Under the pieces are notes generated by a model. The model did not search any database. It was not told the origin of the DNA and saw only the letters and a program-made list of their open reading frames with translations. From Pyrocephalus nanus (Eukaryota; Chordata; Aves; Passeriformes; Tyrannidae), in NCBI GenBank assembly GCA_038380795.1, contig CM076259.1:96583739-96647738 (forward strand): DNA of 64,000 nt, written 5' to 3'. A program made the translations under genes and the position numbers. Shown here one piece after another: positions 50,289 to 61,397 of this stretch. Every line of letters starts with the position of its first letter. Within the stretch, counting starts at the first letter, position 1.

Positions 50289-50479
50289 TTCGGGCCTGCT
50301 GCTTCTTTACATGGCTGCTGCTCCTAATTTCAACTGCGCCACCAGTCTTCTCTTCCGTTTTCTTAAAGATGTAATTAGCAAAGGCGTCACTGAACTTTTG
50401 ATTGGCCTTTTTGTCCGGAAATCACCAGGACAAAACCATCCTCAGCCCCAGGGATGGGCTGGTGGGCAAAACCACGACA

Positions 50480-50484
50480 CTGCT
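50480..50484. repeat. Right target-site duplication (CTGCT)
   Basis: An exact copy of the five bases at 49080-49084, immediately after the ACGACA end of the LTR. Confidence 0.85.
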
Positions 50485-53006
50485 CCTTCAGATGAATAAA
50501 ACTATGAAAATGTTCATTAAAAGAAATATTAAATGTGTAATCATATATACACGGGGGTCTCTGTGAAATCAATTTTTTTTTTTGCAATTTCAATACTTTA
50601 TTATAATTGTAGGCTATTCTTAAAAAGTAAATCATAATCTGCTAAAAAATGCCATTCTTTTGAGAGATGAGGTTTACTCCTACTCTGAGGGTGAAAGTCA
50701 TCCTTGCCAGTTGCAGAGCATTTTCTCAGGACATGTCAGCCTGGTAGTATAATTAAATCAATGTACAGTATGACTGTAAGGGCCATATAGAGAGACAAAG
50801 GTCTCATCTGTGCTCTCTAACTGAGAAGAGGTGTGAGTGACAGCTGTAGCAGCAGTAGATTTTAGTAAGTTTCACAAATCCCTTAAGCAATTTGGGAGGA
50901 AAATAAGAGCTCTTTCATAGACTACTCATTTCTAGTGTTGGGATTAGGGGGATGTTGTCTTTTTTTTCTTTCTTTTTTCTCTCAGGAAAGCTCTGTACAG
51001 TGTCTCACGAGCACCCCATGAAGAGACAGCTGCTGTTGCTGTTACAATTACATTTTGTTGTTGTCGTTGTTGGTGTTCTTCATTTGATTCTTATTGAATG
51101 GAACTGACAGTTTGATTTCACTTGCTTTTTAAATGAAAACTTGTCCAATGTATCCCACAGGAGACACAGTTTAATGAATCTGAAGAACAGAAATTCCCCA
51201 GTCTTTACTGTCATGAGTATTTCTACATCTAATCTGTAGAAGTAGGCTGTAAAGAAAGGAGAAGAAACAAAGAGAATGATGTATGAATTCAGAGACTCAT
51301 CTGATTAATTTTCACTTTAAGGAAGACTGTGGCCGTGGACACATCTCAACAATCAAGTTAATGAAAACAAGCAAAAGGGAAATACAGTGTTCTTATGGGA
51401 ACCAATAACAAAATTTTCACTGATTTGAGTTGGAGCATGATCTTCCTTTGTTAGCCAAGAGGAGTTTTTGTGATCCAGGAATAAACTGAAGAGAGTTTCA
51501 AACAGGATAGAAAGAGAAAATTTCCCCATGAGGATAGTAAGGCAGCAGAGCAGGTCGCCCTGAAAGTCAGATATTCATAAGGACACAGAAACCAACTCAC
51601 TAAAACAGTTTCTCAATATGAATTGGAAATCTTAGTATTTCTTCTCTTTCACCATTTTTAATAATTACCAGTCGTATTGGTTCTATTAACTTGGAACCTA
51701 TTGGATTTTTTTATAAATCATTCTATTCCTACCATAGGTCTTCAGACTGATAGCTGAGCAAGGTACATAATGGAAGGTATTCTAGATGTTCCATATTGGT
51801 GGAAATTTAGCAGCCCAGAGAAATTGCACGAAATAGTTAAAAATTGACAAAGCAGAGAATGGTAATGAAATTACCCTGATTAATTTGATAAGATAGAGTC
51901 AGTCTGAAAACAGATTTTGAGATGTAAGTACAAAGTAGTTGAGAGGAAAAGTGTTATAATAAAGAGTTAAACATTTTAATGGCTAATATTAATTTATTAT
52001 TTATACTTTAAACACTCGCAAACTACAGTTGATTCCTCCATACCTACTTGCCTTTTCAAGCAGTCATTTTTTGCTTTGCTTTTACTGTATTTATTATGAC
52101 ATACATTGTGCATTGCAGGTTTGTTACATATAAAGAAACAGAACAGAGCATCACTTATTGCAGGTGATCCTAACTCCTAGCAGAGTCTGTAACAGGCTCT
52201 GCCTGTCAACAGTTCTTCATTCCCTCTTAGGAATTACTAGGTCTGCTTTCTGTTGTGGGTCTCCCATCTACCACCTGTTCAAGGACATCTTTACCTTCCA
52301 AAGTTTAGCAGACACTGCAATCCTCTCTGTGCTCCTCAGGCACAAAGTTTTGTTGTTGCTTTTAAAATGCCTTAGCACATTATCTTTCTGGCCAAGCCTT
52401 TCACCAATGATTCCTCATGAACAATAGTTCGTACTGAATTCTTTGTCTCAGAGCTTATTCAACATGAAATTATTAGGAACATTGCTTTTCTGAACACTGA
52501 GGTAGAAAATAGAATAATTTTTGTCTGCATCTTAATACTACACTATCTTGGATTGCCAATATGGTAGTTTCAGGTAGAGAATGGGAGTAATGGGAGAAAA
52601 AGAAGAAAGCCCAATTTACAGTTGTATTGTTCAGAAAATCAGTATTTTGTGAGACAAAATGTGTTCAAAAATTACTTCATTAATTTTAGATCAATGACAA
52701 GGCCTGAAATAAGACTAGGCACTAGTTCAGCTCATGACAGAAATTACATCCTAGCTTTGTTCCAAGAGATCATTCAGTGACTGATGCTCTTCAGAAGTCA
52801 AAAGTAATAAATATGTGGTTTCATGGCATGCAAGTTAGAACCAGATAATGCATTCCAGATCTACATCTTCTAGCCAGTTTCATTAGAGTCAGCTGCTCTT
52901 GGCTTTTGCTTAGGTCTCAACTGGAGTCAGATATCCCATATCTCCTGATAAACCATAATTCATTAAAATCTTTTTGTCCTTAATAAACACTCTTCTTTGG
53001 TCTTAT
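50485..53006. other. Non-coding stretch, no gene seen
   Basis: AT-rich DNA with a run of T at 50572-50583 and a (TTG)n patch at 51055-51078. No exon, RNA gene or transposon was recognised. The 89-codon frame at 52158-52427 shows no domain. Confidence 0.5.
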
Positions 53007-53095
53007 TTGGTTTTGGTTGAGGGTTTTTGCGTTAGCTGGGGGTGACTGCAGGGTTGTGGGGTTTTGTTGTTTTTTGGGTTGATGGGGGCTTTTTT
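53007..53095. repeat. G/T-rich tract (A/C tract on minus strand)
   Basis: About 90 bases dominated by G and T (GGTTTTGG, GGGGTTTTGTTG, TTTTTTGGG), ending in a T run and C run. It is the strand complement of the A/C tracts seen elsewhere in the window. A short A/C patch follows near 53381-53425. Confidence 0.7.
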
Positions 53096-55308
53096 CCCCC
53101 CTAAGGTTAGCACAATAGCATACAACAATTCAAAACCTTAAATTCTATGGAAAACAACATGAATATCCCCTATCTGTCCTTGCCATACCAATCTAGTACA
53201 TCGTGTGCAGTTAGTTTCTTCTATAAGTACAATTTGTATAGATCTGTATTTATGACCCTTGTCATTGATGAACATTTTTTCCACTGGAGAGATGAAGCTT
53301 TGTATGTCAAACATGTTGGGTCATTTGTCTCCAAAGAATTTTTGTGTTATATTAGTTATATTGTGTTATTAGTGCTGAGGGGGAAAAAAAGAATAACCCC
53401 CCAAAAATCCCCAAACCAAGTAAACAAGTAGCAACATGCTGAGAAAATCCAGAACACAGACAGGCCTTGAGTTCAATACAGCCACTGGGTGTCATTGTTT
53501 ACTCCTCCATGTAATATTCATCTCTCTAAATATGAAATGTAGCTGGATCTAGACAAGTCTGTTAGTCATTGTCTGAAATAGATGACCTATTCATCAACTA
53601 AATAAAAGACTTTTTTTCTTTAAATAATCATACATGTATTAAAGAGTCATCTATCTGATTTTGTCTTGTCCAATCTTAGACATTGAAGTTTGGTTTTATA
53701 AACATGCCCATTACTTCTTCCATTTTTTTTTTTTTTAAGCAAACAGCTTTTTTTATAAATACGTTTAAATTACTGAGGAAAAAAATTACACTAGGTGAGT
53801 AATACTGCAATGTATAGTTCAGAGATCAGACAGACTAAGATGCCGATGGTGGAAAAATTTATTCTCCTCATGACATTCATCCTTTTTTTGGAAAAATCAA
53901 CCAACAAAGGTTTGTTTCTATTCTATGGTATTGCAGGTTATTTTGAAATAAGAGGAGTTACTATTGAATAGTCCAGCTAGATTTCTAGGTCAGCACAATG
54001 AACTGAACTGTGTTTATTTTCCCATCAAGGAATCATGAATAAAATACAACATGGCTAGACTTTCAACTGCTGGTTGCTGTATGTAATGTCAAGCACGATT
54101 TTACTAAGTCACTGCTGAACTAAAAGTCTTGACGAGCATCATTGCAATTAAATCAGTTCCTTTCCACAGCTTTAATATCAGATGGATAGAAAGACTAGCA
54201 TATAAACAAAAAGGATAATTCAATCTCCAAAGCTGTTCCATCTCTTTTCAGACAGCCAACCTGACTGCCCACAGTTTAGTAGATCAAGTGTGAGTAGACT
54301 GGAGTACCTAGATTCTTCTGCCTGCTGCCTGATATATTTGTAGCACAAATTGTGTGCTATTCTGCATTAGTCAACAGTTGCCAATATTCAGTACTTCATG
54401 ACATCTGAAGTGCATCTCATACTTGCCAAAAAAACTTGCAAAAACTTCAGCACTTCGGGTCATTTGCTCAGTTTAAGTGGTGACTGTTGATTTCTGTATA
54501 GAGGTGAGAATATTTCATAGCTGATTTATGTTGTCAGAAGATAAATTTTCACAAAAAAAAAAAAGAAAAACAAAGACTTGAAACAGTCATGAGTAAAGAA
54601 AGCAAAGGAGAAATTAAAACAGAAAGGAAAAGTATAAATTAAATAAAATGGATAACAAAATATTATTTCTATCTTTATTTATTAAACGTATTGCTGCTGA
54701 AATATTTTCTCATAATAGGTGAATGTCAGTTCTTTACTACCCCTAAAGAAAAAAAGAGTGTCATAGACTGAGATGTCTCAAGAAATAAAGAAGGGAGACA
54801 GTAGAGCCCTCTTCTGCCAGTTTATACTCTACCTTCAGCACTGTGGTGTCTCTGTTTGAAGGCCAATGGAAAATTGGTTCACTGGGCACAAACACTGTGA
54901 AAGCCTCAGGAGCCAGAGAGAGATTAATGAAACTGAGAGAACGTGAAGGGAAAGACCAAGCCAAGGAAAAATACAAGGCAGAAGTTCTAACCAAGGTATT
55001 AATTTAGCAGAGGTTTTTTGTCTGAGACAGTATTTTTGTCTACCCATTTTCCCTTGAAAGTACTGGTCAATCTGCATACATAGAAACCCACATTTTTAGT
55101 CCATGTTTAATTATTCCCTCTGCAGAGATTTCTTTTTAATTTGAAGGTATTCTCATTATTAAACACTTCCATTTTTGTCTTTCTCACTGGAATTGAGAGG
55201 ATTCTTTTTTAACCTAATGTATGGTTTATCTTTTTTTTTTTCTTTTTAATTTTTAAATTTATTTTCATGTCCAATTAAATATGAAGATTGGGAAGAGGTG
55301 TGGATATA
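53096..55308. other. Non-coding stretch, no gene seen
   Basis: AT-rich DNA with a T run at 53723-53736 leading into TTAAGCAAACAG (53735-53746), and an A run near 54553-54564. The overlapping 77- and 80-codon minus-strand frames at 54761-55077 show no domain. Nothing else was recognised. Confidence 0.5.
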
Positions 55309-55360
55309 TTTTCCATTTCTTTTAGCAATATACCTTTTCCATTTCTTTTAGTAATATACT
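55309..55360. repeat. 26-bp tandem duplication
   Basis: Two abutting copies of a 26-base unit starting TTTTCCATTTCTTTTAG. They differ at two positions, so the duplication is fairly recent. No function is apparent. Confidence 0.9.
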
Positions 55361-58300
55361 CCATTAAAACATTTATGGTTTCCCTCACTTTAGCTAGTTC
55401 TTCATAATGTGATTGCATCTTTGATCATTCTTCTGGAGGCAGTCCTTTACAAGGATGGAAGCTCCTTAAACATTAGGAATGCTATGGACCATTTACTGTT
55501 ATTATAATTTCATTGTCATTAGATAGTAGAAGCCCTTTCATGTTTCCCTGGATCTGTTTTTCTTGACAACAAATTGCTACCAAAAGAGTAGTACTGACAC
55601 AAGTTTAAGGTGTGGAATGGACATGTGCTTCCTATATACTGTGTGTATGTACTTCGGTGAGTCAATCTAGTTCACTCTCAGGTTAAATAAAAGTATTGAA
55701 TGAGCATCAATAAGGAAGTCAGTACTACAAATTGTCTCTTCTGAAGGGTGCCTTGAATAACTGTTTGTTTTTTTTTAAAGGAAGACACTTGAAAAGTCAA
55801 AGTCAGACATTCACAAGCACACATATCTCATAAAAATAAAATCAGAAAAATAGGTGTTGCTGAGTAATGATGAAGATCAATTTCATGGAATAAGTTCCAG
55901 ATCACTATTTTCCAGATTACATTAGCAAAAAAAAGAAAAATATTTTTTAGCGCAATTATTGTAGTCTTCAGTCAGATTATCCCAGAGATAAGCAGAATAT
56001 TTAATCTATTCTCGTTATATAGACATGTTCAGTCATCTCTGATTTATTGTTTTATCAAATGAAAAGACATAAGTGCTTTCAACAGCATCTGGCCTGGAAA
56101 CACTAGGCTGATAGTGCTGTACTTCACCTATTAGACAGAGCTTGCAAAGAGTTGTTTAGTTTCAGTATGGACTCAAGATGCATATAAATGTCTCTGTCAG
56201 TTCCTCAGTGGAATTTTCATTTTGCTCCCAGAAATTAAAACAATTGATGGTGGCCAAAGAACAGCTCCGATTAATGTTGTGTGTCATCTACACACTTCCT
56301 AACAGATACAGGTACAACATACCCTACAGCTTATGTAGAGCTTTGCACCATCTTCATACTCTGCCTCTCCACCCTGAGCAAAGCACAGGCAAACACTTTA
56401 ATGTTTTCTTTAACTTTTCACTCACCCGTTCATTTAAAAGTACACAGAGCTCCCTCCCTCCCTTCCTTCTCCATAATACACTTCTTTTTTGTTTGTTTTT
56501 TATACTATCTCTGTGCTATTGTCTCCAGCAGTAGCAAGATTAGGTATTACACATTTGTTAGCATTTTAGTTAGTTTAATTATTATTAAACTGCTATAGGT
56601 GTTGTAGCCATAACCTTTCTTTTTCTGCAAAAGGGAAGCTCTAGAAACCCCAAGTAAAATTATTTAAATCCTATTTTACCTTTTATAACAGAAACTCAGG
56701 ACTTTAAAAACTAGGGATTTTAGGCAAGGTCACACTGGCCTACTTCTTTGACTTCCTGTCCTGCAATAAGTTGAGGTTGTAATAATTGCATGAAAGGTTT
56801 CTTCATAGAGTGCAAAAGACATGCAACAATTACTAGAACTGAGAAAACACAAGAATAAGTTATAATGAAAATTTATGGTGAGGAAAATTGGTTGCACCAC
56901 TTATACTAAAGAGATCTTAAGGAAAATAACCACTGTAAATGATTCTCACAGTGTACTCTTGGAAAAATATGTTTTGTAAATATTTTGGTTCTCTGAGTTT
57001 CTTAATGTAAAACGATATTCTCAAATAATGATCAAAGAGAGGACCTGACAGACCTTCAAAAAATAATCAGTGAGATATGAAATTAATTTTTTATTAAAAA
57101 AGAAAGTAAAAATATCACAAAGTTACAGACTGGTGGCATAAGTCATCTATAAACCCTTAAGCTTAATGGAAATGGTAGGTCTTAACCTTAAAGTAAATTT
57201 GCACTGATGACCACCAAAATGCTTTCATAATCTCTGGAAACCAACATATTTGGCATTTATGCACTTATTCGAGATCAATAAATGTTTATATTACAGATTT
57301 CCTGATTATATGCTGATTTCTTTCTAAGATCCATAATGTTCTTATAAAATAAATCAGTAAAAGCCATCATTTATCATTCACATTATCTGCTCAAAACAGA
57401 TGAAAATGAAAAGCAAATTTTATTAGACTACCATAAGTGCTTTTCAAACAGTAAAAGTGCTTAGGGGTAGGACAGTAAAGGCATTTGATGTGCATTAAGG
57501 GGTAGCTAGATGGCAAAATGCTGCTTGATCCCCATACAGAGTACAGTAGTAGCTTGTCTTCTTAATTGCATTCTGTTTCATTCAAATGCATATGTTGTAT
57601 TCATTTTATCTAAGCTTATGCTTTATATGACTGCATGTACAGTAACAAACAGTGCAATGCTGCTTCAAGCAGACTTCAAAATGCAGAGCTTTATTTGTTG
57701 GTGTAGTAGTTGAAGATTACTAAGGATGAAAGGATGATCTTTCATATCAAGCTTTATGTCATTAAATTACATTGTTTTAACCCATATTTTTACTTCTATA
57801 GGAACAGAGAACTGAAATTAAAAAAGAGATTTCCTTGTTTCACATGACAGGAAAAGGAATTAATCACTTTTGTTAGCAAGCACTTGACTCACTGGATAGC
57901 TAAATTTAAAAAATGTCTATATAATTTTATGACTATGGATAACATTTGCAATAACTAAGCTTTGAGAATCTAGTCTTATGCTTTTTTATATACAATTGTC
58001 ACTTCCTGGCATCAGGGAAGAAATCTTTCTCTATGCGAAGTAATACACTTGCCAAAGCTTGTCTAAAAATTTGTTTTTTGTATCACCAGGAACATTTACA
58101 TTTTCTAAAACAGTAGGTTTGAGGCATTGCCATCACTGAGTAATGACTCAGACATGATATTATGAGATACACTGGACATGATGGAACAGAGAACTGCATG
58201 TCACAAGTTTTTAAAATTCTTTTTTAAACATGATTTTGTAGCTTTTAAAATATGATAATTTCTCTTCTTAGTTATGGACCACTAATTTTCCACTCTTCTA

Positions 58301-61300
58301 ATATGATTCCTCCTGGCCACTTTAGTCCTTGGGTGAATGGAAAAGAAATGAGCCTATCAGTCTATCAGATAAATGGGGGATTGGTGGTAGTTAGACAAAA
58401 GATTGCCTGCTTCTGGCACATGACTCATGTTCTCATGGGGGATCTGCTCCATGTGACAAACAACCTGAGATAAAAACTGAGTCCTTTCATATTCTAACAT
58501 TTCACATAGCAGAGCTTGGAGAAAGTGTGGAACTGGAAACTTGCAGCAATTGAAATTGTGCAGCTCAACTCTGACTTTTGGCACCCTTGCTTCTTTCAGT
58601 GTCAGAAAATTACACTTGTATTAGAATATGGTACATTGTTTAAAAGCAATTCTACTGTCAGACCAGTATGTTCTCTTTTAACTGTTCCATGGAGAACATC
58701 TTTTTTATTGAATTTAGTTTACTGAATTAAGTAACAAGTAATACATAGTTTAGCCTATATACATTTACTATGAGAAATCATTCAACATAGAAGGTTAAAA
58801 TTAATTTATCTCAAATTAAATACATGAACAAAACTACTAATTATAGCAGACTTCTGATATTGTGTCAACACTATTTATTTTTCTGGCCCTGGGTTGGCTC
58901 TACTCAAAAGAAAAGCAGTTAGTTACACAGGGTTGCATCATCCTGTGGGTGTGATTTTTAGCTGTCCTTAGTTTACACCACAGCCTTGCAAATCCAGAAA
59001 ACGTAGCAGCTGCTCCTGGGAAATACTGCTTTTACCTCTTCTTCCCTCTTGGTAGGAAAAAGAGTGTCAGCCTGATTCTCCCAAGCCCTGTCTCATCCTT
59101 CGTCCTTAATGCAGACAAATGCAGAGTTGGAAGTGTTAGCAAGCATTGAGTAAGTTTTTCTTCCATGTTGACTATATGTATGCTAAAGAAAATTGATCTG
59201 CACATGGGTCATGAACACAAAGTGTACAGACCACAGTATCAGGGAGATTCCTGTCTTTCCATGAAGTGAGCTTCGGAAAAAATCTGTTCCGCTGATGAAA
59301 GGAACCTGGATAATGGACTGTCTGTATTCCACCTTTACACTTTAGGAGTCATCTAACCATCATCACCAAGAAATATTTCTCATCACCTAGAGTCTCTGAG
59401 ACACTGCCAGAAGGGACATGAGGTGGAATGACCAGTGCTGCTCTGAAGTTGCAGCAGGAGACTACAAGTGACATGCTAAAGCTCAATAAACAGCTCTATC
59501 TGTCTGTGTTGAAGCAAGTGAATCTCAAACACAAACAAGGTACCTACTGATTTCATTTGTAGTGTGTCACTGTCACTTGCAGCGTATCTAAACAGAACTT
59601 AAGCTGACTGAGACAAATGTTTAAACAGAATTTTCCAGGAAGCTTCAGCCCAACAATATAATAATGTTTTAGTACTTCATCTCACAGGAGGCAGTTTGCC
59701 TCACATTAAGAGAGCCAGTCATACAGTTTAAAAGAAAGTGTTCCTTCTCACATTTTCCTTGTTGCCAGGATAATAGGCAAAAAAAAAGACTGTTTTCCTT
59801 GTTTCTGTCAATCTTTGGGTGTGTCTTCATCTTTTCACAGATAGAGTGCAATTCAAAGCAACTCCCACTGTGTTCTGACAGTGTCAAGGCCACCGTAAAC
59901 TGAGCAGCAGTATGCAACAGAAATAGCAGAGTAAAATATGAGATTTAAGCAATTTTATGAAGTATGAATTGAATCCAACTTATGTGCATTTTTCAGTGGT
60001 GTGATTGCTTGTTGCTATTAATATTAAAAAAATTGTGCCAGTCATTTGCAATTGCAAAAGTCTTCTGTCCTTTACTGTTTAATTCTGAAAGGAAACTCAA
60101 TGAACCGAGACATTATACTAAAGCAGAGGGAATGAAGAAAAGCAAAAAGCCCAGAGCTGAACTGGAAACATCTGTTCCTATGCATCGCTTCAACATCACT
60201 GATTCTTACAGCACTCCCCTTTATGTTCTTGTACTTTGATTGTGCAGCTTATGTTTCAACTTATTTTTAGTTTAGAAGGTGCCCAAGCACCTTATAGAAC
60301 TGTAAAATTGCATGGTTTTCTTTGGTCTATTTTCTCCAAAGCCAAGGATGAAAGCAGTTTTCTTCCTATAGTCAGTTGAAGAGAGTCATATTTGCTTCAG
60401 TTCCAGATCTAAGAGTTGAGGAACTGATGTATCAGTAAATCCAAATCATAAGCCCTTTAGATAGAGTTAACTCTAAGACTGTGGTCTGGTCTTATATACT
60501 TAACCTTGTACTTAACTAATGTCAGAGAGACTGCTTATATGAATAAAGAATACTAGAATGAGATGAGTGTCAGAACTGCTTAGAAATAATTAAGGAATCA
60601 CTGATGGAGGATATTAAGTTTTATTTACATAAAATGAAGTTTATAAATCTTCATATAAATGCAATTAATTGTTATATATGTATTTTTAATACTATGTATA
60701 TACACATAAAATACAGTATTTTTTCATTTTCTATCTTGTCTATAAAAAGCTATACATTATCTCTAAGTGGCAACTATTCTGTATCTCTGAAACAAGTAGA
60801 TTTCTATGTAACATTAGATTTTATTGTCTTATTATTACTTTTTTTGTCTTTTTCTTCCTCCCTTTGGATATCTAGTTAGAGTAACTTTCATACTTCTTTT
60901 AATTTAGCATCTAGCAGCTTTACTTTGCTAGTAAACTTGAGTCTTCCTTACCACAGTTTGTATCTGGATATGTGTCACCAAAAAATTAGGAAGTAAGATT
61001 TCATGTTCCTACATGTCATAAACCAAACTTAGACTGAAGAGATGAGAGTGTCTTAGTTTAAAGCTTTCTTTATCAGTTTTTGTATTATGAAATTGTTATG
61101 CTCAGGGAGAAAGTAAAGGGCTACAAATCATTATTTGCAAATCATGCTCTGCTCTTGGCAGTTTTATCTTGAGCTCTCACTTGTTCAGTTTTTCTAATTT
61201 TTAAAGCCATCGGGGCAGCAGACAGGCCTGCCTAAGAGAAAAAGTCTAGGAGGAAGCATTCAATCCTGTGAAAGAGATGAGGGAAAATCAAATCAGAGAA

Positions 61301-61350
61301 AAGGAGATCTCATTGTCTGATGTATAAAGGATTCTTACTTTCAGCATTGT
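55361..61350. other. Long non-coding stretch, no gene seen
   Basis: About 6 kb of AT-rich DNA. Frames of 118 and 105 codons at 56178-56598 overlap in different phases and have no domain. Frames at 58252-58725 and 59982-60239 likewise lack recognisable features. No transposon, RNA gene or CpG-rich promoter was recognised. Confidence 0.5.
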
Positions 61351-61397
61351 CATATATACATATATACATATATACATATATATACATATATACATAT
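61351..61397. repeat. (ATAC/ATAT)n microsatellite
   Basis: About 47 bases of alternating CATATA and TATACA units. It is an alternating purine-pyrimidine tract, likely variable in length. It creates the Tyr/Ile/His repeat in the frame at 61320-61541, which is an artefact. Confidence 0.92.

Larger units (their letters stand above)
49085..50479 (-). mobile_element. Solo LTR of an endogenous retrovirus (1395 bp)
   Basis: The plus-strand left end is TGTCATGGTTTTGC and the right end is GCAAAACCACGACA. These are inverted copies matching at 13 of 14 positions, with the single difference at a CpG (CG in one, CA in the other). Both ends obey the TG...CA rule, and the unit is bounded by CTGCT on both sides. 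Minus orientation is inferred because, reading leftward, a TATAAA (49320-49315) is followed about 110 bases later by AATAAA (49206-49201), leaving about 115 bases to the end. That order fits U3, R and U5. No gag, pol or env sequence lies next to it, so it is probably a solo LTR left by recombination; a non-autonomous element with no internal region cannot be excluded. Open frames inside it are not genes. The family name cannot be fixed without a library search, but the TGTCGTGGTTT start is of an avian ERV type. Confidence 0.85.

Noticed and set aside
50071..50499. 142-codon plus-strand open frame, the longest in the window
   Set aside because: It lies almost wholly inside the LTR, antisense to its inferred transcription, crosses a C12 run and hairpins, and has no domain.
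56178..56598. Overlapping frames of 118 and 105 codons
   Set aside because: Two phases of the same T/C-rich DNA with no domain; likely chance.
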